Positions 34,189-42,514 of a stretch of DNA of 64,000 bases are shown here, piece after piece. A model generated the notes under the pieces. The model worked only from the letters and a program-made list of their open reading frames with translations, was not told the DNA's origin and ran no database searches. The position numbers were made by a program, and so were the translations under genes. The stretch lies in assembly GCF_042682045.1 (NCBI RefSeq), contig NZ_JBHUGS010000005.1, positions 519,458 through 583,457 on the forward strand, in the 5' to 3' direction. The DNA is from Sphingomonas_R arantia (GTDB lineage Bacteria; Pseudomonadota; Alphaproteobacteria; Sphingomonadales; Sphingomonadaceae). The stretch's first letter is position 1; every line of letters starts with the position of its first letter.

Positions 34189-36831
34189 ATGTCCGCCGAC
34201 CTGAAGGACGCGATCTCGCGTCGTACCCTGATGAACGGCGCCGGCTGGGGCACCGCGATCGCCGCCCTGCCCGCGATCGCCGTCGCCGCGCCGAAGCGCA
34301 CTGCCGCGCCCGACCGCCGGACCGCCTTCCCGCTGATCGCCGACGGCATACCTGCCACCGTGCTGATCGACGCCACCGCCGACAGCGCGGTGCGCCATGT
34401 CGCGACCAATTTCGCCAAGGACCTCGAACGGGTCAGCGGCAAGCCCGCGCGCATGATCGACGGCGCGGCGGGCGACCTGCGCGGCCCGGTCGTCATCATC
34501 GGCGTGCTGGGGCAGAGCGCCACGATCGACCGGCTGGCCGGCGCGGGCAAGATCGCCGCCACGGATCTCCGCGGCGAGTGGGAGGCATTCCGCCAGATCG
34601 TGGTCGACGATCCGATGCCGGGCGTGGCGCGCGCGTTGGTGATCGTCGGGTCGGACCGCCGCGGCGCGGTGTTCGGCACCTACGACGTGTCCGAACGGAT
34701 CGGCGTCTCGCCGTGGCACTGGTTCGCCGACGTGCCCGTGCCGAGGCAGCGCGACGTCCTGATCCCGGCCGGATCGCGGCGCGACCAGCCCAAGGTGCGC
34801 TATCGCGGCTTCTTCATCAACGACGAGGATCCGTGCCTCAGCGGCTGGGCGAAAAAGGCGTTCGGCGGCGTCAATTCCGGCATGTACGCGCATGTCTTCG
34901 AACTGCTGCTGCGGATGAAGGGCAACTATCTGTGGCCCGCCATGTGGGGCAAGGCGTTCGCCGACGACGATCCGAAGAGCATGGTGCTGGCCGATGCGAT
35001 GGGCGTCGTGATGGGCAATTCGCATCATGAACCGATGCTGCGCGCGCAGGCCGAATGGCATCGCCACACGGACGGCGGCGTCACCGGCGGCGCGTGGGAT
35101 TATGAGAAGAACGGCGACAATCTGCGCAAGTTCTGGCGTGGCGGGATGGAACGGATGATGGCCAAGGGCGGCGGCCGCCGTTACGAATCCGTCGTCACCG
35201 TGGGCATGCGCGGCGACGGGGACGAGGCCATGGCGGAGGGGACCGCGACCGGCCTGCTCGAACGCGTCGTGACCGACCAGCGCAGGATCATCGCCGACGT
35301 CACGGGCAAGCCCGCCGCCGCCACGCCGCAGGTCTGGGCGCTCTACAAGGAAGTGCAGGATTATTACGACCACGGCATGAAGGTGCCGGACGACGTCACC
35401 CTGCTGTTTTCCGACGATAATTGGGGGCAGATCCGCCGCCTGCCTGATCCCGCCGCCGCCCCGCGCGCCGGCGGCTACGGCATCTACTATCACTTCGATT
35501 ATGTCGGCGGGCCGCGCAACTACAAGTGGCTCAACACCAACCAGATCGAGAAGACCTGGCAGCAGATGGACCTGGCCTATCAACGCGGCGCGCGCGCGAT
35601 CTGGATCGCCAATGTCGGCGATATCAAGCCGATGGAATATCCGCTCGGCTTCTTCCTGGCGCAGGCGTGGAACCCGGAAGCGATGACGCCCGCCGCGCTC
35701 GCCGCCTACCCGCGGGGCTGGGCCGCCGCGACGTTCGGCGCGGAACAGGCCGGCGCGATCGGCGAGATGGTCACCGCCTACAGCCGCTACGTCGCGCGGC
35801 GGAAGCCGGAGCTGATCGACGAGACCAGCTTCCCGCTAGGCGGCGTCACGCCCGCCGGGCTCGACGGCGGTGAATTCGGCACGATGATCGCCGAATGGGA
35901 CGCGCTCGACGCCCGCGTCGCGTCGGTCCGCGCGCGGCTTCGCCCCGACCAGCACGACGCCTACTACCAGCTGGTGGAGTTCCCGATCTCCGCGGTCGGC
36001 AACCTCTACCGCATGTATTACGCCACGGCCTGGAACCGGCTGCTCGCCGGCACGAACGATCCGCGCGCCAACTATTTCGCGGACCGGGTGGAGGCCACGT
36101 TCGCGCGCGATGCGGCGCTGACCCGCAGCTACCACGCGCTGAACGGCGGTAAGTGGGACGGCATGATGGCGCAGGTCCATATGAGCTACGTCATCTGGAA
36201 CGACCCGACCGCGCAGACCATGCCGAGCATCGTCCGGATCGCCGGCGACACGCCCGTCTCCGAACGCAGCCGCCAGCCCAGGTTCGTGGCACCCCGCCCC
36301 ACCGACGACGGCATCGTCGCGGTGGAGGCCCCCGCGTTCAGCCGTGCCCGCGACGGCAAGGGCCTGCGCTGGGCCACGCTCCCCAATCTCGGCCGCACCG
36401 CGGGTGCTGTCGTCGCGCTGCCGCAGGGCCGCCCGGCGACTGCCATGACCGACGGCGTCTGCCTGGAATATGACATGACGGTCCGGAAGGCGGGTCCCGC
36501 GACGCTCACCCTCACCCTGGCCCCCACGCTCGACACGATCGGCCATGCCGGCGGGCGGATCGGCGTCTCGATCGACGGCGGTCCGGTGCAACCGCTGGTG
36601 GCCGCGCTGGAAGTGACCGGCGGCAGCACCGACACGCCGGGCAAGAAGCGCTGGGCGACGTCGGTCTGCGACAACGCGGTGCGGCTGTCAGCCAACCTCG
36701 GTCAGATTACGGCCAGGCGTCACACGGTGAAGGTCTGGCGGCTGGACGACAACATGGTCCTGCAGAAACTCGTGCTCAGCACCGTGCCCGTCCCGCCCTC
36801 CTATCTGGGGCCGCCACCGAAACGGGCCTGA
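34189..36831 (+). CDS. GH115 xylan alpha-1,2-glucuronidase, exported by Tat
   Basis: This 880-residue glycoside hydrolase family 115 protein should remove glucuronic or 4-O-methylglucuronic acid from xylan or xylo-oligosaccharides. The N-terminus has a twin-arginine leader (SRRTLM, a hydrophobic stretch, then AVAAP). Family patterns include GSDRRGAVFGTYDVSERIGVSPWHWFADVPV, RYRGFFINDEDPCLSGWA, GNYLWPAMWGKAF and MGNSHHEPMLRAQ. A C-terminal beta-rich domain covers about 620-880. The ATG at 34189 has GGAG upstream; another ATG at 34162 is less well placed. It follows the transporter gene by 28 bases, so it probably belongs to the uxuA operon. A convergent second GH115 gene lies 51 bases away. Action is probably periplasmic. 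Confidence 0.9.
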   Translation: MSADLKDAISRRTLMNGAGWGTAIAALPAIAVAAPKRTAAPDRRTAFPLIADGIPATVLIDATADSAVRHVATNFAKDLERVSGKPARMIDGAAGDLRGPVVIIGVLGQSATIDRLAGAGKIAATDLRGEWEAFRQIVVDDPMPGVARALVIVGSDRRGAVFGTYDVSERIGVSPWHWFADVPVPRQRDVLIPAGSRRDQPKVRYRGFFINDEDPCLSGWAKKAFGGVNSGMYAHVFELLLRMKGNYLWPAMWGKAFADDDPKSMVLADAMGVVMGNSHHEPMLRAQAEWHRHTDGGVTGGAWDYEKNGDNLRKFWRGGMERMMAKGGGRRYESVVTVGMRGDGDEAMAEGTATGLLERVVTDQRRIIADVTGKPAAATPQVWALYKEVQDYYDHGMKVPDDVTLLFSDDNWGQIRRLPDPAAAPRAGGYGIYYHFDYVGGPRNYKWLNTNQIEKTWQQMDLAYQRGARAIWIANVGDIKPMEYPLGFFLAQAWNPEAMTPAALAAYPRGWAAATFGAEQAGAIGEMVTAYSRYVARRKPELIDETSFPLGGVTPAGLDGGEFGTMIAEWDALDARVASVRARLRPDQHDAYYQLVEFPISAVGNLYRMYYATAWNRLLAGTNDPRANYFADRVEATFARDAALTRSYHALNGGKWDGMMAQVHMSYVIWNDPTAQTMPSIVRIAGDTPVSERSRQPRFVAPRPTDDGIVAVEAPAFSRARDGKGLRWATLPNLGRTAGAVVALPQGRPATAMTDGVCLEYDMTVRKAGPATLTLTLAPTLDTIGHAGGRIGVSIDGGPVQPLVAALEVTGGSTDTPGKKRWATSVCDNAVRLSANLGQITARRHTVKVWRLDDNMVLQKLVLSTVPVPPSYLGPPPKRA

Positions 36832-36840
36832 TCCGGACCT

Positions 36841-36864
36841 GCGGCGGCGGGAAACCGCTGCCGC
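36841..36864. terminator. Hairpin between two convergent GH115 genes
   Basis: GCGGCGGCGG pairs with CCGCTGCCGC around a GAAA loop, with one G-T wobble in the 10-base stem. It lies 9 bases after the first GH115 stop and 18 bases before the end of the second, so it may serve both strands. No strong T tract is present. Confidence 0.6.
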
Positions 36865-36882
36865 AAGCGCCGCGGGACTAGG

Positions 36883-39837
36883 TCAGGGTCGCACCACCTG
36901 CCACGGCCCATCCGACGCGTTGGGTCCGGCGCGCGCCACGATGGCGGGCGGCCCGAAATAGGACGCCACCGGCGCGTCGCGCGACACCGCGATCGTCTGG
37001 ATCACCATGGTCGGGTCGATCATGCCGATGGTCAGCCGGTGCCGACCCGGCCGGTCCGCCCGGATCGTGAACCGCATCGTGCGGCCATTGTCCTTCGTGT
37101 TCGCGGCATGCTTGTCGCCCAGGAAATCCTGCGACGCCGCGTCCGCCGGCGTGAAAACCGTGGCGATTTCCGCCGGCCCGTCGTCCAGCCACATCGCGAC
37201 GCTCAGGTTGCGACCCGGCAGGACCTGCAACGTCGGCCCGGTCACCAGATCGACGTGATACGTCCCCGCCTCGGCCAGATAGATCGGATATTCCAGCCGC
37301 GGCGCGCTCTTCGGATCGGCATGCGACGCCCCATCGACCGGAAAAATCGACATCGCCGCCCCCACCCGTCCGAAATCCGGGATCGCCTCCCACCGCACGC
37401 CACCCACCGGCACCGTGCGCGCAAATCCCGTCACCGGCACCGCGAACGGCCCCGTCAGCCCGCCATACGCCCCGCGCGCATCGCGTTCCTGCGCTGCCGT
37501 CGCGCGGATCGCGGTCACCTTCACGCGTACCGTCTGCGCGCCCTTGACCGTCACGGACGCCTCCGACCGACCGACCGGCGCCTTCGCCCAGTCGATGTCG
37601 ATCCAGTAGCGCCGGTCGCGCGGCGACACGCCGGACGCCTTGCTCTCGCGGATGATGACCCACGGCTTGTCCGCCGTGACCGTCACGGCCAGCGGCACGT
37701 CCGCCCCACGCGGAAAGACCTCGAAATAGGTCGGCATCCGCGTGATGCTGTCCAGCGTCGGCAGTTCGGGCGGCAGGTAATAGCCCGGCCACGACCGCCT
37801 GTTGCCGTCCACCGCGACGCCGAGCCCCGTCATGTCGGCGGAGTCCACCTCGCTCAACGGCGGCATGATGTCGGCTTCCGGCGGGTACCAGTCGAAATAG
37901 CCGATATGGGTCTGGTCCATCATGTGGTTCCATTTCCCGCCGGCCATGACGTGGTTGTACGTGTCGCTCAGTTCGCGGTCGTAGCGGAACCGGCGGCGCA
38001 CCTCATCCGCCTCGACGGCCGTGCTGGCCCGCGCCTGTTCCGCGAACAGCGCGTTGCGGCCCGCGGCGACGTACATCGACGTCAGATTGGCGCACGCCCG
38101 CACCGGATACAGCACGAGCTGGTAGAAGGCATCGCGCTGGTCGGGCCGCAACGCCGCATTCACCGCATCGGCGCGCCGGACCAGATCGTCCCACGCCGCG
38201 CACATCCGCTCCGCCTCGCGGTAGTTCACCAGGCTGAACGTGTCCGGCCGGATCTGCTCGGGTTTGCGCAGCGCGTTGTACTTGCCGTAGCGCGCGGCGA
38301 GATACGCGATCTCGTCGGCATGCGCCGCGCCGAACTGCCGTTCCGCCCAGTCGCGGGTCCAGCCGGCGATCTTGTCCTTGCCCACGTCCGCGGGGTTCCA
38401 CGCCATCGCCAGGAAGAACTCGATCGGCAGTTCGAGCGGCTTCAAGTCGCCGACATTGGCGATCCACATCTCGTTCGCGCCGTACTGGTTGGCGAGGTTC
38501 ATCTGCTCCCAGATCTTGGGCAGCGGGTTCGAATTGATCCATTGATAGGCGAACGGCCCACCATGCATGTCCATGTGGAAATAGATGCCGAACCCGCCCT
38601 TCCGCCCGCGCTCGGCCGGGGTCGGCAGGCGGCGCAGATTGCCGACATTGTCGTCCGCGAACATCAGCGTCACGTCGTCGGGCAGCTTCAGCCCGGCGTC
38701 GTAATATTTGTAGACCTCGGTGAAGAGCACCCAGACCTGCGGCACCTGTTCGGCCGGTTTCGCCATCCCCTGCGCGATGATCGCACGCTGGTCCGCGATG
38801 ATCGATTCGAGCAGTTTCACGTCGGATTGCAGGCTGCCCGTGCTTTCCAGCGCCACGTCGCCGTCGCCGCGCATGCCGATCGTCACGACGACCTCGTTCG
38901 CCCGGTTGCGCGCGATCCCTTCGCCGAAGAACTTCCGCACCGCGGGCTTGTTCGTGGCGTAATTCCACGCGCCGTTGCCATACTCGGCGCGGTTGTCGGT
39001 CCATTCCTTGTGCGCGCGCATCATCGGTTCGTGGTGCGACGTGCCCATCACGATGCCGTAATCCTCGGCCATCGGCGCGTTGGCGGGGTCGTCGATGGCG
39101 AACGCGTTGTTCCACATCGCCGGCCAGAGATAGTTGGCACGCAGCCGGAGCAGCAGCTCGAACAGCCGGCCGTAGAACTTCGCGTTCATCCCGCCGAACT
39201 TTTCGGTGGTCCAGCCTGACAGGCACGGCGCCTCGTCGTTCAGGAAGATGCCGCGATACTTCACCGCGGGCGAACCCTGGACATAGCGGCCATGCGCCAC
39301 GCGCAGATAGGCCTGCCGCACGACGGGCACGTCCGCCCACCAATACCAAGGCGACACCCCGATCATCCGCGACAGATCATAGGCGCCGTAGATAGCACCG
39401 CGCCGGTCGCTGCCCGCGATCACCAGCGCCTCGCGCACGCCGGGCAACGGATTGGCGATCGTCTGCACGACGAACGCCTCCCACTTCCCCGCCACGCCCG
39501 TGACGTCCAGCTTGCCCGTCGCGATCATCCGGTCGATCAGCGGGCTGTGGCCGATCGTCCCGACGACGATCATCCGGTCGGGCAAGGCCGCGCGGTCGCC
39601 GATGATCCGCGCCGCGGTGCCGGTCACCCGTCCGATGTCGGCGGCCAGATCCGCCGCCGCACGCCGCACGCCGGAAATGTCGCCCGCATCGACGAACAGC
39701 GGCACGACGCCGCCACCGTCCGGCGTGATGGCGAAGCCCGGCTTGCGCCGGTCGAACCGCACCGCGGCGGCCAGCGGCGATGCCATCAGGCCCGCCGCCA
39801 CCGCACCACCCATTATGTCGCGTCGCGTAATCGTCAT
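36883..39837 (-). CDS. GH115 glucuronidase paralog, exported by Tat
   Basis: The 984-residue GH115 enzyme shares its catalytic patterns with the neighbour (GSDRRGAIYGAYDLSRMIGVSPWYWWADVPV, KYRGIFLNDEAPCLSGWT, RANYLWPAMWNNAF, MGTSHHEPMMRAH). It is about 100 residues longer, with a more extended C-terminal beta domain. A twin-arginine leader (TRRDIMGG followed by a hydrophobic stretch) opens the protein. The ATG at 39837 has GGGAGGCGAC directly upstream. It is convergent to the other GH115 gene and divergent from the GH3 gene at 40091 across 254 bases. Two sequence-divergent members may take differently decorated or sized glucurono-xylo-oligosaccharides. Confidence 0.9.
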   Translation of the reverse strand: MTITRRDIMGGAVAAGLMASPLAAAVRFDRRKPGFAITPDGGGVVPLFVDAGDISGVRRAAADLAADIGRVTGTAARIIGDRAALPDRMIVVGTIGHSPLIDRMIATGKLDVTGVAGKWEAFVVQTIANPLPGVREALVIAGSDRRGAIYGAYDLSRMIGVSPWYWWADVPVVRQAYLRVAHGRYVQGSPAVKYRGIFLNDEAPCLSGWTTEKFGGMNAKFYGRLFELLLRLRANYLWPAMWNNAFAIDDPANAPMAEDYGIVMGTSHHEPMMRAHKEWTDNRAEYGNGAWNYATNKPAVRKFFGEGIARNRANEVVVTIGMRGDGDVALESTGSLQSDVKLLESIIADQRAIIAQGMAKPAEQVPQVWVLFTEVYKYYDAGLKLPDDVTLMFADDNVGNLRRLPTPAERGRKGGFGIYFHMDMHGGPFAYQWINSNPLPKIWEQMNLANQYGANEMWIANVGDLKPLELPIEFFLAMAWNPADVGKDKIAGWTRDWAERQFGAAHADEIAYLAARYGKYNALRKPEQIRPDTFSLVNYREAERMCAAWDDLVRRADAVNAALRPDQRDAFYQLVLYPVRACANLTSMYVAAGRNALFAEQARASTAVEADEVRRRFRYDRELSDTYNHVMAGGKWNHMMDQTHIGYFDWYPPEADIMPPLSEVDSADMTGLGVAVDGNRRSWPGYYLPPELPTLDSITRMPTYFEVFPRGADVPLAVTVTADKPWVIIRESKASGVSPRDRRYWIDIDWAKAPVGRSEASVTVKGAQTVRVKVTAIRATAAQERDARGAYGGLTGPFAVPVTGFARTVPVGGVRWEAIPDFGRVGAAMSIFPVDGASHADPKSAPRLEYPIYLAEAGTYHVDLVTGPTLQVLPGRNLSVAMWLDDGPAEIATVFTPADAASQDFLGDKHAANTKDNGRTMRFTIRADRPGRHRLTIGMIDPTMVIQTIAVSRDAPVASYFGPPAIVARAGPNASDGPWQVVRP

Positions 39838-40090
39838 GTCGCCTCCCGGCCGTCTAATCGGGACTGTACTGCGCGAAGGTCGCATTTCCCTACCGGAATC
39901 AGGACCGCGGCATCGCATCGAACGGGGCCTGCACGTTGTACGCCGGCCGCCACACGGGGGACCACCGCCCGTGCCCCTTGGTTCGACCGCTCGCCCGCGG
40001 CACAGTCAACTTTCCCGTCGTTCCCGAACAAGTCTTGCCGGCGATCCGGACCTAGACCGCCGGAACGAGCAACGACCGGGATCGAGACGC

Positions 40091-42301
40091 ATGATGAAGC
40101 CCAAGCGCACGTGCATCCTGCTGGTTTGCGCAGCAGCTCTCCCCGGCGTCGCCGGTGCCGCATCGGGCCAGCCGCTCTGGCTCGACCGCGCACTCCCGCC
40201 CGCGGCCCGCGCCGCGGCGCTCGAACAGGCGCTGACCGACGAGGAGCGGCTGTCGCTCGTCCACGGCATCTGGCCCGTGCCTTGGACGCGACCGGCGGGG
40301 GCGGCGCTGCCGCCGGGCGCGATCCCAGGCGCGGGCTATGTCCCCGGCGTGCCGCGGCTCGGCATCCCTGCGCTGACCGAGACCGACGCCTCGCTCGGCA
40401 TCGCCAACCCGTCCAACGTGCGCGCGGGCGACATCGCCACCGCGCTCCCCTCCGGGCTCGCCATCGCCGCGACGTTCGATCCCGACCTTGCTTATGCCGG
40501 CGGCGCGATGATCGGAGCGGAGGCGCGGGCCAAGGGGTTCAACGTCCTGCTCACCGGCGGCGCGAACCTGGCCCGCGATCCGCGCGGCGGGCGCAATTTC
40601 GAATATTTCGGCGAAGACCCACTACTGACCGGCCTGATGGCGGGCGCGGCGATCCGCGGCACGCAGGACCAGCATGTCATCGCCACGGTCAAGCATCTCG
40701 CGCTCAACGATTCCGAGACGAACCGCAATTTCTCCAACAGCGTCATCGACGAGGCGGCGATGCGCGAAAGCGACCTGCTCGCGTTCCAGATCGCGATCGA
40801 ACGCGGCCGCCCCGCATCGGTCATGTGCGGCTACAACCTCGTCAACGGCACCTATGCGTGCGGCAACGACCATCTGCTCAACGACGTGCTGAAACGCGAC
40901 TGGCGCTACCCCGGTTTCGTGATGTCGGACTGGGGTGCGGTGAAGGCGACCGATTTCGCCAACAAGGGCCTCGACCAGCAATCCGCCGAGGAACTCGACA
41001 AGCAGCGCTGGTTCGCCGAGCCACTCGCCGCGGCGGTGGCGGCCGGCACCGTATCGCACGCCCGCCTGTCCGACATGGTCCGGCGGATCCTGTATGCGCA
41101 GATCGCGTCCGGTGTGTTCGACACGCCCGTGAAACCCGGCGCACCGATCGACTATGCCGCCCACGCCAAGGTCGCGCGCGGCGTGGCGGCGAGCGGCATC
41201 GTGCTGCTCAAGAACGACCGCGCCATGCTGCCGCTCGCGAAGACCGCCCGAACGGTGCTGGTGATCGGCGACTATGTCGAAAAGGGCGTCCTGTCGGGCG
41301 GTGGATCGTCCAACGTCGTCGCCAGCCCGGATCAGACCGGCGTGGCGATGAGCGGCGAAACGCAGTTCGCGCAATATGTGAAGGAGCAATATCACCCCTC
41401 CCCGCCGCTCGCCGCGATCCGGGCGCGCATTCCCAACGCCACCGTGCTGTTCGACAATGGCCGCAACGCCGCCGAGGCCGCGCGCAAGGCGGCGCATGCC
41501 GACATCGTGATCATGTTCGGCAACCAGTGGATGACCGAGGACAGCGACGCCCCGAACCTCGATCTGCCGCGCGGGCAGGACGCGATGATCCAGGCCGTCG
41601 CCACCGCCAACCCGAACAGCATCGTCGTGCTCCAAACCGGCGGCCCCGTCGCGATGCCCTGGCTCGACCGCGTCCCCGCCGTGATCGAGGCGTGGTATTC
41701 GGGGCAGCAGGGCGGCGAAGCGATCGCGGACGTCCTGTTCGGCGACGTGAACCCCGCGGGCCGCCTGCCGATGACCTTCCCGCGTTCGATCGCGCAGACG
41801 TCGCGGCCGGCCGTCCTGGACGGTGCGGACCTGCCCGACGGCCGCCCGTTCGACGTGGCATATCCGGAGGGGTCGGACGTCGGCTATCGCTGGTTCGCGA
41901 AGACCGGCGCACGCCCGCTGTTCGCGTTCGGCCACGGGCTCAGCTACACACGCTTCCGCTACGCCAACCTGCGCGTCCAGGCCGGCCGCAGTCCGCGCGT
42001 GTCGTTCACCGTCACCAACGTCGGCGGCCGCGCGGGCGGCGACGTGCCCCAGCTGTATCTCACCGCCGATCCCGCCGGGCCGACGCGCCGCCTGCTCGGC
42101 TTCCGCAAGGTTACGCTCGCGCCGGGGGCCAGCACGCGCGTCACGCTCGACATCGATCCGCGCCTGCTTGCGCGCTACGACACCGCCCGGCCCGGCTGGT
42201 CGATCGCCTGCGGTCCCTATGCGATCGGCCTGGGCAGCGCCGCCGACGCGCTCACCCTGTCCGAACAGCTCCGGCTGAAGCCCCGCACGCTACGTCCGTA
42301 G
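40091..42301 (+). CDS. GH3 beta-glycosidase (beta-xylosidase/glucosidase-like), exported
   Basis: This 736-residue family 3 glycoside hydrolase has a Sec-type leader (residues 1-24, ending GVAGAA). The TIM-barrel domain includes KHLALNDSETNRN and the catalytic nucleophile Asp in GFVMSDWGAV. The second domain includes IVLLKNDRAMLPL. A fibronectin-III-like C-terminal domain (ALADTL-type end preceded by FGHGLSYTRFRY, and VPQLYLTADP) completes the usual GH3 plan. It would cleave terminal beta-linked glucose or xylose; beta-xylosidase fits the GH115 neighbours. The two ATGs at 40091 and 40094 cannot be separated. The TonB-dependent receptor gene follows 213 bases later. Confidence 0.9.
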   Translation: MMKPKRTCILLVCAAALPGVAGAASGQPLWLDRALPPAARAAALEQALTDEERLSLVHGIWPVPWTRPAGAALPPGAIPGAGYVPGVPRLGIPALTETDASLGIANPSNVRAGDIATALPSGLAIAATFDPDLAYAGGAMIGAEARAKGFNVLLTGGANLARDPRGGRNFEYFGEDPLLTGLMAGAAIRGTQDQHVIATVKHLALNDSETNRNFSNSVIDEAAMRESDLLAFQIAIERGRPASVMCGYNLVNGTYACGNDHLLNDVLKRDWRYPGFVMSDWGAVKATDFANKGLDQQSAEELDKQRWFAEPLAAAVAAGTVSHARLSDMVRRILYAQIASGVFDTPVKPGAPIDYAAHAKVARGVAASGIVLLKNDRAMLPLAKTARTVLVIGDYVEKGVLSGGGSSNVVASPDQTGVAMSGETQFAQYVKEQYHPSPPLAAIRARIPNATVLFDNGRNAAEAARKAAHADIVIMFGNQWMTEDSDAPNLDLPRGQDAMIQAVATANPNSIVVLQTGGPVAMPWLDRVPAVIEAWYSGQQGGEAIADVLFGDVNPAGRLPMTFPRSIAQTSRPAVLDGADLPDGRPFDVAYPEGSDVGYRWFAKTGARPLFAFGHGLSYTRFRYANLRVQAGRSPRVSFTVTNVGGRAGGDVPQLYLTADPAGPTRRLLGFRKVTLAPGASTRVTLDIDPRLLARYDTARPGWSIACGPYAIGLGSAADALTLSEQLRLKPRTLRP

Positions 42302-42514
42302 GTCCGAAGCGCCGCCCTGCGCAATTTATCGGGCGCGCCGCCTCAAGATGTTGCGCACCACAGCGCGCAATATCCTCCCCGCACTGACCGGTCGAAGCAG
42401 CATGCGCACATGCGCCGACCCGACACAGGCATCGCCGTCACGGCGCCCGTCAGAGGCCCGACCGGTCTTCGTCCGCAGGAACGGATCAATGGCGTTTGGG
42501 GAAAAGGGCACGAC

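Noticed and set aside
37039..39219. Long plus-strand frame antisense to the second GH115 gene
   Set aside because: Its composition (Arg, His, Asp-rich) is typical of antisense frames and the GH115 motifs are on the other strand.
39292..42387. 1031-codon plus-strand frame across the GH115/GH3 divergent region
   Set aside because: It overlaps GH3 in another frame and is rich in Arg and Pro without motifs, so it is a GC artefact.
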